55,745 bases of DNA from Streptomyces hygroscopicus subsp. hygroscopicus (GCF_001553455.1 NZ_BBOX01000161.1:1-55745), one strand, 5' to 3'. Numbered from the stretch's first letter, positions 42,516-50,583 are shown. Made by a program: numbers and translations. The notes: generated by a model from the letters alone, not told the origin.

Positions 42516-44447
42516 GTGTCAGGGGAGAAGTCTGCCCACAACCGGGAGCGGGGGCCCGAGCACGACGAGGACTTCGACGGCCCCGAGGGCAGCCCCGAGG
42601 GCTCCGAGGACACCGACGGCCTCGACCGCGGCGACAGCGGCATCAGCGGCGATGACAGCTGCTTCGACTACGACGTGATCGTGGTCGGCTCGGGCTTCGG
42701 GGGGTCCGTCTCGGCCCTGCGCCTGACCGAGAAGGGCTACCGGGTCGGCGTCCTCGAGGCGGGCCGCCGCTTCACCCGGGACACGCTGCCCAGAAGCTCC
42801 TGGGATCTCCGCAACTACCTCTGGGCCCCGGCCCTCGGCTGCTTCGGCATCCAGCGCATCCACCTCCTCGGCAAGGTCATGGTGCTGGCGGGCGCCGGGG
42901 TCGGGGGCGGTTCGCTCAACTACGCCAACACGCTCTACGTACCGCCCGAGCCGTTCTTCCGGGACCGCCAGTGGGGGCACATCACCGACTGGCAGGAGGA
43001 ACTGCGGCCGTACTACGACCAGGCGCGGCGGATGCTCGGGGCACGCCTCAACCGCACCCTCACCCCGTCCGATACGCACCTCAAGGCGGCCGCCGAGAAG
43101 ATGGGCGTGGGGGACACCTTCCACATGGCGCCGGTGGGGGTCTTCTTCGGGGACGGCCACGACGCCGTCGGCACGGATGGCGCCGGGCCCCCGAGGGCCG
43201 AGCCGGGCCAGACGGTCCCCGATCCGTACTTCGGCGGTGCGGGCCCCTCCCGTACGGCGTGCACGGAGTGCGGTGAGTGCATGACCGGCTGCCGGCACGG
43301 CGCCAAGAACACCCTCAACGAGAACTATCTGTACCTCGCCGAGCGGGCCGGGGCCGTCGTCCACCCGATGACGACCGTCGTCGCCGTGAGCGACGATCCG
43401 CGCGGCGGCTACCGGGTCACCACCGTGCCGACCGACAACCGCCGTAAGGCCGGGCCGACGTCGCTGCGCTCCCGGTACGTCGTCCTCGCCGCCGGTACGT
43501 ACGGCACCCAGACGCTGCTGCACACGATGCGGGACAAGGGGCTGCTGCCGCGCCTCTCGGACCGGCTCGGCGTCCTCACCCGCACCAACTCCGAGGCCCT
43601 GGTGGGCGCGCAGACCACCGACCGCCGCTACCGCCGGGCCCGGAACGGGGAGCGGCGGGCGGACTTCACCCGGGGTGTCGCGATCACCTCGTCCATCCAC
43701 CCCGACGAGAACACCCATATCGAGCCCGTCCGCTACGGCAAGGGCTCCAACGCGATGGGGCTGCTGTCGATCCTGCAGATCCCTTACGGCGGCCGTCTAC
43801 CGCGCTGGCTGCGCTTCCTGGGCGCCAATCTGAGGCATCCGGCCCTGGCCGTGCGCTCCCTGTCCAACCGCCGCTGGTCCGAGCGGACCATCATCGGCCT
43901 GGTCATGCAGACGCACGACAACTCGCTGACCACGTACCGCAAGCCGAAGGGGGTGGGGAAGGGGCTGCTCACCGCCCGCCAGGGGCACGGCGAGCCCAAC
44001 CCCGACCACATCCCCGAAGGCTCCGAGGCCGCCCGCCACATCGCCGACTCGATCAACGGCTTCGCGGGCAGCAACATCGGCGAGCTCATGGGCACCCCAC
44101 TGACCGCCCACTTCCTCGGCGGCTGCCCGATCGGCGCGTCCCCGGAGGACGGGGTCATCGACCCGTACCATCGGCTCTACGGCCATCCGGGCATCCATGT
44201 GGTCGACGGTGCCGCGGTCTCGGCCAACCTGGGCGTCAACCCGTCCCTGACCATCACGGCCCAGGCCGAGCGCGCCATGTCCCTGTGGCCCAACAAGGGC
44301 GAGCCCGACCCGCGCCCGGCCCCGGGGGCGCCGTACCAGCGCCTTCGGCCCGTGGCGCCGCGCCGTCCGGCCGTACCGGCGGACGCCTTCGGCGCCCTGC
44401 GGCTCCCCCTGCTGCCGGTGCCGAAGGTTCCGTCGGCCCGCGCCTGA
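42516..44447 (+). CDS. GMC-family FAD oxidoreductase (cholesterol-oxidase-like)
   Basis: The 643-residue protein has an acidic N-terminal tail (residues 1-50). The FAD-binding Rossmann segment DYDVIVVGSGFGGSVSALRL and the GMC signature LAGAGVGGGSLNYANTLYVP follow. The C-terminal FAD/active-site region is THFLGG-like LTAHFLGGCPIGASPEDGVI with HVVDGAAVSANLGVNPSLTI. A cysteine cluster CTECGECMTGCRHGAKNTL is visible mid-protein, as in related oxidoreductases. It resembles cholesterol oxidases and fatty-alcohol-type GMC enzymes, but has no signal peptide. GTG 42516 follows AAGGGAGG. It is adjacent to the aldehyde dehydrogenase, so an alcohol-to-aldehyde-to-acid path is possible. Confidence 0.9.
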   Translation: MSGEKSAHNRERGPEHDEDFDGPEGSPEGSEDTDGLDRGDSGISGDDSCFDYDVIVVGSGFGGSVSALRLTEKGYRVGVLEAGRRFTRDTLPRSSWDLRNYLWAPALGCFGIQRIHLLGKVMVLAGAGVGGGSLNYANTLYVPPEPFFRDRQWGHITDWQEELRPYYDQARRMLGARLNRTLTPSDTHLKAAAEKMGVGDTFHMAPVGVFFGDGHDAVGTDGAGPPRAEPGQTVPDPYFGGAGPSRTACTECGECMTGCRHGAKNTLNENYLYLAERAGAVVHPMTTVVAVSDDPRGGYRVTTVPTDNRRKAGPTSLRSRYVVLAAGTYGTQTLLHTMRDKGLLPRLSDRLGVLTRTNSEALVGAQTTDRRYRRARNGERRADFTRGVAITSSIHPDENTHIEPVRYGKGSNAMGLLSILQIPYGGRLPRWLRFLGANLRHPALAVRSLSNRRWSERTIIGLVMQTHDNSLTTYRKPKGVGKGLLTARQGHGEPNPDHIPEGSEAARHIADSINGFAGSNIGELMGTPLTAHFLGGCPIGASPEDGVIDPYHRLYGHPGIHVVDGAAVSANLGVNPSLTITAQAERAMSLWPNKGEPDPRPAPGAPYQRLRPVAPRRPAVPADAFGALRLPLLPVPKVPSARA

Positions 44448-44455
44448 GCGGAAGA

Positions 44456-44495
44456 GGGGCGGCGGGACGGGCCGGTCCCCGGTCCGTCCCGCCCC
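44456..44495. terminator. Strong bidirectional terminator hairpin
   Basis: GGGGC and GGGACGGGCCGG pair with CCGGTCCGTCCC and GCCCC, with one three-base bulge, a G-U wobble and a TCC loop. The hairpin sits between the convergent GMC and LAETG-protein genes. Confidence 0.7.
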
Positions 44496-44505
44496 TGGAG
44501 GACCG

Positions 44506-45543
44506 TCAGACCGTGGCGCGACGGCGACGGACCACGAAGACGGCGCCTCCGCCCGCGGCCATCGCCACACCGCCGAGCACGGCGATCATCGGCAGCGCGG
44601 AGGAGGAACCAGTTTCGGCCAAAGTGCCCTTCGGGCTGATCTGGGTGTCGCCCTCCGGCTTGTGCGGCAGCGGCTTCTTGCCACCCTGCGGCTTCGGGTC
44701 GGCCGGCGGCACCTGGCCCGGCTTCGAACCCGCCTTCAACACGTCGAACTCGTAGTACTCACCGGTCGAGTAGGCGCAGTTGCCCTCGTCGTCCGCGTAC
44801 ACGCCGACGCTGATGGCGTACCCGAAGCCCTCGGGCGCGCTCTTGGCGACGCTCAGCCGGAGGTCGACCGTAAGGGTCTCGTGCGGCCGCACATCGGTGT
44901 AGCCGATGTAGCCGGAGCCCGGGTCGTTCTCGTCGGTGGAGATCGCCTTCCAGGCGCCGGACTCGGGGTCCTTGTACTGCAGGGTCAGGTATTTGCCCGT
45001 CCCGTCGGGGGCGGACTCGTGCGCCGTGCCCGCGAAGAGCCCGAAGTCGACCCGCTGGTAGGTGCGGTCCGAGCCGTTCTTGACCTGGTACGTGAAGCCG
45101 TGGAAGCCACTGCCCGCCACGACCTTGGACGGCAGGCCGACGAGGGTGGTGCTCAGCTCCGGGTCCTCGTTGTAGTCCCCGTTGTCCGCGCATTCGCCGC
45201 CCGGCTCCTCGGTCGGCCCGGGGGTCGGCGTGGCGGTCTCGGTGGGGGTGGCGGTGGCCGTGGCGGACGGGTCCTCGGTCGGGGTCGGGTCCTCCTCGGC
45301 GGGCTCGGTGGGCTCGTCGGTGGGGTCCTCGGTGGGGTCCTCGGTGGCCTCCGTGGGCTCCTCGGACGGGCTGGAGGGGGCGGTCGCCGGGTCCTCCGGG
45401 GACGATGTGACGGTCTCGGTGACCGACGGCGTCGGGTCCTCCGACGGCGACTCCTCCGCGAAGGCCGCGGGGGCCGCGAGCAGCGCGGCAGGAGCGATGG
45501 CGGCGGTTACTGCGGCGGCCGCCAGGGCGCGGCGAAGCTTCAT
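44506..45543 (-). CDS. Sortase-anchored surface protein (LAETG)
   Basis: The 345-residue protein has a signal peptide (RRALAAAAVTAAIAPAALLA, cleavage near AFA at about residue 29) and a Thr/Pro/Glu/Asp-rich stalk (EEPTEATEDPTEDPTDEPTE, residues about 30-115). A single beta-rich domain with two cysteines follows (GGECADNGDYNED and DDEGNCAYS). The C-terminal LAETG sorting signal (about residues 310-314) precedes a membrane helix and RRRRATV, as in Streptomyces class E sortase substrates. It should be covalently attached to peptidoglycan. The stalk is encoded by short TCGGTGGGGTCC-type repeats. Ligand or role unknown. Confidence 0.92.
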   Translation of the reverse strand: MKLRRALAAAAVTAAIAPAALLAAPAAFAEESPSEDPTPSVTETVTSSPEDPATAPSSPSEEPTEATEDPTEDPTDEPTEPAEEDPTPTEDPSATATATPTETATPTPGPTEEPGGECADNGDYNEDPELSTTLVGLPSKVVAGSGFHGFTYQVKNGSDRTYQRVDFGLFAGTAHESAPDGTGKYLTLQYKDPESGAWKAISTDENDPGSGYIGYTDVRPHETLTVDLRLSVAKSAPEGFGYAISVGVYADDEGNCAYSTGEYYEFDVLKAGSKPGQVPPADPKPQGGKKPLPHKPEGDTQISPKGTLAETGSSSALPMIAVLGGVAMAAGGGAVFVVRRRRATV

Positions 45544-45672
45544 GAAGACCTCTCTGGGTCCGTACGCACCGCTGTGGTGGGCGGCACGCAGGTGGAAGGC
45601 CGTCGCGGTGGGGACGCGGTATGGCCGTGCGTTTGCACGTACATGACCACGCGAATGGCTGAAAGGTTGCCC

Positions 45673-45702
45673 TCACGTTTGCTCACAGAATGGTCACAGA
45701 AT
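45673..45702. promoter_or_regulatory. Helically phased TCAC direct repeats upstream of the LAETG gene
   Basis: TCACAGAAT occurs at 45683-45691 and 45694-45702 (11-bp period), and TCACG at 45673 adds a third TCAC one turn away. The arrangement resembles the 11-nt direct-repeat units bound by PhoP- or SARP-type regulators. It lies about 130-160 bp upstream of the start of the minus-strand surface-protein gene. Confidence 0.45.
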
Positions 45703-46121
45703 CCACCGCGGGCGTCCGGCCCCGCCCGCCATCACCCGTACGGCGCGTGACCGGCCCGCGAGCGGGCTCGTTGTGCCCGGTGCCGCGCCAGCCAGGAGCG
45801 GCCCGGAAAAATCCACGCGTGGCTCAGATCCGCCGAAGCGATGAGACGCGGCCCCTGTGGTGATTCAGGCGGCGCGTCGTGGGACCTCGTTTCGGCGAGG
45901 TGACCGGTCGGCAGGGGACAGCAGCCCGGTCACCACCTCAAGGACGGTCGGTCCCGGGGACGCCTGGGGCCGACCGCATCCGGTCGAAACGGTTGCGCCC
46001 GGCGCTTGGCATCCACCACGATGCTTCAGAGGCCGAGAGGGAGAACGCCCCCGGTCACCCCCCGACATCGGCCGGACCACGCGGGCGTACGCCGTCCACA
46101 CACCCCCGATACCAGGGCCCC
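45703..46121. other. Gene-free stretch upstream of the 24-codon ORF
   Basis: I see no gene with family features. Open frames on both strands here lack recognisable domains. A promoter for the 24-codon ORF, if real, would have to lie in this stretch; no clear -35/-10 pair was found. Confidence 0.35.
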
Positions 46122-46196
46122 ATGAGCCAGCGGCGCAACCCCCCGGCGCCGCCCCTCAGCACCGGCGCTGCCCTGACGCCGGTGCTGACCGCCTAG
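46122..46196 (+). CDS. Possible small protein, 24 residues
   Basis: An ATG with AGGG four bases upstream opens a 24-codon frame reading MSQRRNPPAPPLSTG then AALTPVLTA. Of its 24 sense codons 23 end in G or C, while first and second positions are less biased, as in real Streptomyces genes. The second half is encoded inside a 12-bp stem, and the stop codon TAG is the first three bases of a second, longer stem. I recognise no family. It could be a leader peptide, a small protein, or chance. Confidence 0.4.
   Translation: MSQRRNPPAPPLSTGAALTPVLTA
46156..46188. terminator. First of twin hairpins, 12-bp stem
   Basis: TCAGCACCGGCG (46156-46167) pairs perfectly with CGCCGGTGCTGA (46177-46188) across nine bases, inside the 24-codon ORF. 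It works as a hairpin in either direction. Confidence 0.6.
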
Positions 46197-46240
46197 GGCC
46201 CCGGAGGCGCCCGCCCCGTTAGGGCGCCCCCGGGGCCCTA
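46194..46240. terminator. Second of twin hairpins, 11+7-bp stem
   Basis: TAGGGCCCCGG (46194-46204) pairs with CCGGGGCCCTA (46230-46240), and inside it GGCGCCC (46206-46212) pairs with GGGCGCC (46222-46228), with one A/C mismatch between stems. Read on the minus strand it is the first strong terminator-like structure downstream of chorismate mutase. Confidence 0.7.
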
Positions 46241-46803
46241 CGCCTGCCCGGAGTGACCCGGGGACGCGCCCGGGGCCCGCGCCTGGGGGCGCGCCCGGGG
46301 CCCGAGCCCGGGGGCGCGGCTCCGCGCCCGGGGGCCGGTCCCGCCCTGGGCCCCGCCCCCATCCGGGTTCCGACTCCGCGCCCGGGGGGCCGGGCCCGCG
46401 CCTGGGGGCCGCCCCCGTCCGGGTTCCGACTCCACGCCCGGGGGCGCGACTCCGCACCCGGGGGGCCGGGCCTGTGCCTTGGGCCCCCGTCCTGGGCCCG
46501 GCCCTGCGTCCGGAGGACCGCTCCGCCTCGGGACGGTCCCGCCCGAGACTCGGCCCCGCCCCGGACCCCGAGCCCGCTCGGACCGGTCCGCCCCGGGCCC
46601 GGCCCCGCCTGGGGCCCGGTCCCGCCCCGCTTGGGCCTGGCCTCGCCTCCGACTCGGTCCCTCTCGCGCCCGGCCCCGCCTGGGCCCGGCCCTGCCGGGG
46701 TCCGGTGGGTCCGGGGCTCCTGCCTCGGGTCTGGTCCCGCCCGGGGTTCGGCCTCGCCTGGGGCCCGGCCCCGCCCGAGGTCCGCCCCCGGCCCCGCTTC
46801 GTC
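46241..46803. repeat. Extremely GC-rich degenerate repeat spacer
   Basis: About 560 bp downstream of chorismate mutase consist of variants of CGCGCCCGGGGCCCG, GGGTTCCGACTCCGCGCCCG and CGGCCCCGCCTGGGCCCGG. Open frames on both strands are Pro/Arg/Gly/Ala repeats. No gene is called. Confidence 0.8.
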
Positions 46804-47106
46804 TCAGACCCGCCCCCGGCACAGCTCCAGCAGCGTCATGGCGAGTGTCGTACCGGGCTTGCCGAGCCGCTGCCGGTAGCGGTCGAGGATCTCCATCTCC
46901 CGGGAGAGCTGCACCCGCCGTCCGCCCGCCGCGATCCGCGCCTCCTGGATGGCGGCCGAGACGGCCATCCGCTCCCGGACGAGGTCGAGGATCCGGCCGT
47001 CGAGGGCGTCGATCCGCTCCCGGGCGGTGCCGATCACGTCGGCGGTCTCCGGGGCCTCCGGGGCCTCCGGGGCCTCCGGGGCCGTACTACCGCTGTTGCT
47101 GCTCAT
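46804..47106 (-). CDS. aroQ: Chorismate mutase (AroQ class)
   Basis: The 100-residue protein is a small helical AroQ-type chorismate mutase converting chorismate to prephenate, the branch point to phenylalanine and tyrosine. It starts with a linker containing APEAPEAPEAPE (nine-bp DNA repeat). The mutase helices follow: ARERIDALDGRILDLVRERM, VSAAIQEARIAAGGRRVQLS with the conserved Arg/Lys-type active-site positions, and EILDRYRQRLG. The ATG at 47106 follows AGGAG at nine bases. A Phe/Tyr leader peptide and terminator lie upstream on the same strand, so expression is probably controlled by attenuation. Confidence 0.9.
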   Translation of the reverse strand: MSSNSGSTAPEAPEAPEAPETADVIGTARERIDALDGRILDLVRERMAVSAAIQEARIAAGGRRVQLSREMEILDRYRQRLGKPGTTLAMTLLELCRGRV

Positions 47107-47160
47107 ATCCGTATCTCCTGGTCCGTGTCGCGGAGCCCTGGAGTCCGGCCGGGACCCGGA

Positions 47161-47201
47161 GGAAAGACAGAGCGCCCCGGGCCTTTGCCGGCCCGGGGCG
47201 C
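47161..47201 (-). terminator. Attenuator terminator upstream of aroQ
   Basis: On the minus strand GCGCCCCGGGCC (47201-47190) pairs perfectly with GGCCCGGGGCGC (47183-47172) across GGCAAA, followed by TCTGTCTTTCC. It lies between the leader-peptide stop and the aroQ start. An 8-nt piece of the leader (CCGGCCCG, plus-strand 47250-47257) is exactly complementary to CGGGCCGG of the 5' arm and loop (47188-47195), so the two pairings exclude each other. Confidence 0.75.
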
Positions 47202-47222
47202 CTGGGAAGTCGCTGTCGGTGT

Positions 47223-47294
47223 TTACGCAGCACGACCATGGCAGCCGGACGGGCCGGTGCCATAGGTAAAGACGAAGGTCATGCGCGTGGACAT
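47223..47294 (-). CDS. Phe/Tyr-containing leader peptide of aroQ
   Basis: A 23-codon frame begins with ATG at 47294 (second ATG at 47282) and ends with TAA. It contains the run MTFVFTYG: two Phe codons and one Tyr codon within five positions, including the rare codons TTT and TAT. Phe and Tyr are the end products of the pathway that AroQ opens. The first ATG lies seven bases after the -10 hexamer, so the mRNA is probably leaderless. A self-complementary segment ATGGCA/TGCCAT with an inner CCGG/CCGG stem lies directly after the Tyr codon, as a pause hairpin would. The call rests on this arrangement, not on homology. Confidence 0.7.
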   Translation of the reverse strand: MSTRMTFVFTYGTGPSGCHGRAA

Positions 47295-47301
47295 GGCGTC
47301 G

Positions 47302-47331
47302 ATTATGAGCCCGTTAGAATCGAAAGTCCAA
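47302..47331 (-). promoter_or_regulatory. Vegetative-type promoter of the aroQ leader
   Basis: On the minus strand TTGGAC (47331-47326) and CATAAT (47307-47302) are separated by 18 bp. The predicted start is at or next to the leader ATG at 47294. On the plus strand TAGAAT (47315-47320) in the same interval could serve as a -10 for guaA, so the two promoters would overlap face to face. Confidence 0.65.
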
Positions 47332-47391
47332 ACCTGCGGTCCCGCCGCAGACAGTTCCACCGCACGCCACCACCGCCGGAAGGCCGCCGAA

Positions 47392-48978
47392 GTGCCATCA
47401 GCGTCCCCTGCTGCCGCCCCCGACACCGTCCTGGTCGTCGACTTCGGCGCGCAGTACGCCCAGCTCATCGCCCGCAGGGTCCGTGAGGCCCGGGTCTACA
47501 GCGAGATCGTCCCGTCCACCATGCCGGTGGCCGAGATGCTCGCCAAGAACCCGAAGGCGATCATCCTCTCCGGCGGTCCCTCGTCGGTCTACGCCGAGGG
47601 CGCGCCCACCCTCGACCGCGCGATCTTCGAGGCGGGCGTCCCGGTCTTCGGCATGTGCTACGGCTTCCAGCTGATGGCCATGGCGCTCGGCGGCAGCGTG
47701 GACAACACCGGGGCGCGTGAGTACGGCCGTACGGCGCTCACCGTCAGCAAGCCGGGCTCGACGCTCTTCGCGGGCACCCCCGAGGAGCAGCAGGTGTGGA
47801 TGTCGCACGGCGACGCCTGCTCCAAGGCTCCCGAGGGCTTCACCGTCACCGCGTCCACCGATGTGGTGCCGGTCGCGGCGTTCGAATGCGACGAGCGCAG
47901 GCTGTACGGCGTACAGCACCACCCCGAGGTGATGCACTCCACCCACGGCCAGCAGGTGCTGGAGCACTTCCTCTACCGGGGCGCGGGCCTGGAGCCCACC
48001 TGGACCACGACCAATGTGGTCGAGGAGTCGGTGGCCGCGATCCGTGAGCAGGTCGGCACCAAGCGGGCCATCTGCGGGCTGTCCGGCGGGGTGGACTCCG
48101 CGGTGGCCGCCGCGCTGGTCCAGAAGGCCATCGGCGACCAGCTGACCTGCGTGTACGTGGACCACGGCCTGATGCGCAAGGGCGAGTCCGAGCAGGTCGA
48201 GAAGGACTTCGTGGCGGCCACCGGCGTACAGCTGAAGGTCGTCGAGGCCGAGGAGCGGTTCCTGTCCGCGCTGGCCGGGGTGTCCGACCCCGAGGAGAAG
48301 CGGAAGATCATCGGCCGGGAGTTCATCCGGGTCTTCGAGCAGGCCCAGGCCGAGCTGGTGGCCGAGGCGGGCGCGGCCGGGGAGGACGTGGAGTTCCTGG
48401 TCCAGGGCACCCTCTACCCCGACGTCGTGGAGTCCGGCGGCGGCACCGGCACCGCCAACATCAAGTCCCACCACAACGTGGGCGGGCTGCCGGACGACAT
48501 CGAGTTCCAGCTGGTCGAGCCGCTGCGCCGGCTGTTCAAGGACGAGGTCCGGATGGTCGGCCAGGAGCTCGGCCTGCCGGACGAGATCGTCCACCGCCAG
48601 CCCTTCCCGGGACCGGGCCTGGGCATCCGGATCGTCGGCGAGGTCACCAAGGAGCGCCTGGACCTGCTGCGCGAGGCCGACGCCATCGCCCGCGAGGAGC
48701 TGACCGCCGCCGGTCTGGACCGCGACATCTGGCAGTGCCCGGTGGTCCTGCTCGCCGACGTCCGCTCGGTCGGCGTCCAGGGCGACGGCCGCACCTACGG
48801 TCACCCGATCGTGCTGCGCCCGGTCTCCTCGGAGGACGCGATGACGGCGGACTGGTCGCGGCTGCCGTACGACGTGCTGTCGCGGATCTCGACCCGCATC
48901 ACCAACGAGGTCGACCAGGTCAACCGGGTGGTGCTCGACATCACCAGCAAGCCGCCCGGCACCATCGAGTGGGAGTGA
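47392..48978 (+). CDS. guaA: GMP synthase (glutamine-hydrolysing)
   Basis: The 528-residue enzyme aminates XMP to GMP using glutamine and ATP. The N-terminal class I amidotransferase shows the catalytic cysteine in [17 protein letters not shown] and the His/Glu pair in [11 protein letters not shown]. The ATP-pyrophosphatase domain has the P-loop [15 protein letters not shown], and the C-terminal dimerisation domain ends [16 protein letters not shown], as in the family. GTG 47392 is preceded by GGAAGG and opens directly before the conserved [19 protein letters not shown]; an ATG at 47281 would extend into the leader/promoter region. It is divergent from aroQ. Confidence 0.97.
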   Translation: MPSASPAAAPDTVLVVDFGAQYAQLIARRVREARVYSEIVPSTMPVAEMLAKNPKAIILSGGPSSVYAEGAPTLDRAIFEAGVPVFGMCYGFQLMAMALGGSVDNTGAREYGRTALTVSKPGSTLFAGTPEEQQVWMSHGDACSKAPEGFTVTASTDVVPVAAFECDERRLYGVQHHPEVMHSTHGQQVLEHFLYRGAGLEPTWTTTNVVEESVAAIREQVGTKRAICGLSGGVDSAVAAALVQKAIGDQLTCVYVDHGLMRKGESEQVEKDFVAATGVQLKVVEAEERFLSALAGVSDPEEKRKIIGREFIRVFEQAQAELVAEAGAAGEDVEFLVQGTLYPDVVESGGGTGTANIKSHHNVGGLPDDIEFQLVEPLRRLFKDEVRMVGQELGLPDEIVHRQPFPGPGLGIRIVGEVTKERLDLLREADAIAREELTAAGLDRDIWQCPVVLLADVRSVGVQGDGRTYGHPIVLRPVSSEDAMTADWSRLPYDVLSRISTRITNEVDQVNRVVLDITSKPPGTIEWE

Positions 48979-49017
48979 CCGCCGCGCTCCCTCCGGGTCG
49001 GATGGTCATCTGATCGT

Positions 49018-49067
49018 CAAACGCCGACGCCGTCGCTCATTCGTTTGGGTGGCGGTGTCGGCGTTTG
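49018..49067 (+). terminator. 11-bp hairpin downstream of guaA
   Basis: CAAACGCCGAC (49018-49028) pairs perfectly with GTCGGCGTTTG (49057-49067); a short GCC/GGC pairing can shorten the 28-base loop. Confidence 0.55.
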
Positions 49068-49117
49068 GGCTGGGTACTCTGTGCGCAGAGGCGAGACTCC
49101 GTCCCATGGGAGCAAGC

Positions 49118-49720
49118 ATGAGCGCCGCACGCGAGTACGGGCTGGACGAGCAGTACGAGTGGCCCCGCCCGCCGCAGGGCGGCTGGACGGCGGACGACCT
49201 CGACCGGCTTCCGAATCTTCCTCCGCACACGGAGCTGATCGACGGGAGTCTCGTCCTCATGAGTCCGCAGACCGCGTTCCACGCACGTGCCATGCGACTG
49301 TTCGAGTCCACCCTGCTGGACCAGGCACCGGACACGTTGGACGTCATGCGGGAGATGACGGTCAAGCTGGACGACATCAACCGTCTGGAACCCGATGTCC
49401 TGGTCCTTCGGGCCGGGGCGGACGCCGGGCCCCGCGACACCTGTTACCGGTCGGAGGACCTCGTGCTGGCCATCGAAGTGGTGTCGTTGGACTCCAGGGC
49501 GCGCGACCGCGATGTCAAGCCGCGTAAGTACGCCGGTGCGGGTGTGCCGCATTTCTGGCGGGTGGAGGAGGACCGCGGCCTTCCCGTGGTCTACGTCTAC
49601 GAGCTCGACCCCGCTGTGAAGGCGTACCAGCCCACCGGCATCTACCACGACAAGCTCAGTCTGACCGTCCCGTTCCCCATCGAGATCGACCTCACCGCGA
49701 TCAATCGCCGCCGCCCCTGA
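49118..49720 (+). CDS. Uma2-family (DUF820) putative restriction-endonuclease-fold protein
   Basis: The 200-residue protein matches the Uma2/DUF820 family, very common in Streptomyces, with a PD-(D/E)XK nuclease-like fold. Motifs are HTELIDGSLVLMSPQTAFHA, RLEPDVLVLRAGAD with the family aspartate, and VLAIEVVSLDSRARDRDVKP with RKYAGAGVPHFWRVEE (the E-V-x-S and D-x-x-x-K pattern). Its biological role is unknown. ATG 49118 follows GGGAGC; ATG 49106 would add four residues. It follows guaA but is separated from it by a hairpin. Confidence 0.88.
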   Translation: MSAAREYGLDEQYEWPRPPQGGWTADDLDRLPNLPPHTELIDGSLVLMSPQTAFHARAMRLFESTLLDQAPDTLDVMREMTVKLDDINRLEPDVLVLRAGADAGPRDTCYRSEDLVLAIEVVSLDSRARDRDVKPRKYAGAGVPHFWRVEEDRGLPVVYVYELDPAVKAYQPTGIYHDKLSLTVPFPIEIDLTAINRRRP

Positions 49721-49785
49721 CCCTGGCCTCCTGCGGTACCCGGAGGTAGCTTCCGCTCCAGCACCCCAGAGGAGCGGAGCTGCCG

Positions 49786-50583
49786 ATGACGAACCAGCCG
49801 CAGGCCCCCACCCCGGTACCGACCGACCAGCTGCGGTTCACCATGCCCCCGCAGCACTCCTCCCTCCCCGACGAGCGCCGGTACCGCAAGGAGCGGCTGG
49901 CCGCGGCGCTGCGCCTGTTCGGGCGATTCGGGTACGAGGAGGGGGTCGCGGGGCACATCACGGTGCGGGACCCGGAGTTCCCCGACTGCTACTGGGTGAA
50001 CCCGTTCGGCATGCCCTTCGGCCACCTCACCGTGAGCGATCTGCTCCTGGTCAACCAGGCGGGCCAGGTGGTGGAGGGACGCTCCCACGTCAACCAGGCG
50101 GCCTTCGTCATTCACTCGTCCGTGCATCAGGCGCGGCCGGACGTCGTGGCCGTCGCGCACAGCCGCTCGGTGCACGGCCGCGCGCTGGCCGCGCTCGGTG
50201 AGCCGCTGGAGCCGATCACCCAGGAGGTGTGCGCGTTCTTCGAGGACCACGCGGTCCACGGGGGCGCCACGGGGGTCGTCGTGGACGAGGAGGAGGGGCG
50301 TGCGATCGCCGCCGCGCTCGGCGGGTACAAGGGCCTCATCCTGCGCAATCGCGGTCTGCTGACGGTCGGGGACTCGGTGGACGCGGCCGCGTGGTGGTTC
50401 ATCACGATGGAGCGGGCCGCCCAGGTGCAGCTGACCGCGAGGGCGTCGGGGAAGCCGGTCCCCATCGCCCGCGCCGACGCGCTGCGGACGCGTGAGCAGC
50501 TGGGAAACGATCTTGTGGCCTGGATCAACTATCAACCTCTGTATCTGCAGATCACCCGCGATGAGCCGGACCTGCTGAGCTGA
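49786..50583 (+). CDS. Class II aldolase/adducin-like protein missing metal ligands
   Basis: The 265-residue protein has the class II aldolase/adducin fold: RRYRKERLAAALRLFGRFGY, VAGHITVRDPEFPDCYWVNP, PITQEVCAFFEDHAVHGGAT and a C-terminal AAQVQLTA helix. In zinc aldolases such as FucA the metal ligands are an H-x-H pair and a later His in an N/H-H-G motif. Here the first His is kept (residue 125, AVAHSRSVHG), but the second is Arg127 and the third is Arg189 (LRNRGLLTVG). The usual catalytic Glu position reads Ala (NQAAFVIHS). A metal-dependent aldol reaction is therefore unlikely. The ATG at 49786 follows GAGGAG. It stands alone on the plus strand. Confidence 0.88.
   Translation: MTNQPQAPTPVPTDQLRFTMPPQHSSLPDERRYRKERLAAALRLFGRFGYEEGVAGHITVRDPEFPDCYWVNPFGMPFGHLTVSDLLLVNQAGQVVEGRSHVNQAAFVIHSSVHQARPDVVAVAHSRSVHGRALAALGEPLEPITQEVCAFFEDHAVHGGATGVVVDEEEGRAIAAALGGYKGLILRNRGLLTVGDSVDAAAWWFITMERAAQVQLTARASGKPVPIARADALRTREQLGNDLVAWINYQPLYLQITRDEPDLLS

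Noticed and set aside
38888..42643. A 1251-codon open frame antisense to the M64 peptidase and dehydrogenase genes
   Set aside because: Same explanation: it overlaps two well-supported genes, and its composition is the antisense shadow of their codon bias.
45857..46222. Several 80-120-codon ORFs on both strands upstream of the twin hairpins
   Set aside because: They overlap each other, have low-complexity Arg/Pro composition and no recognisable start context; only the 24-codon frame was kept, at low confidence.
46241..46803. Long Pro/Arg/Gly-rich ORFs (up to 335 codons) in the spacer after chorismate mutase
   Set aside because: They are open on both strands because the DNA is nearly all G and C, and they consist of degenerate repeats without a start context.
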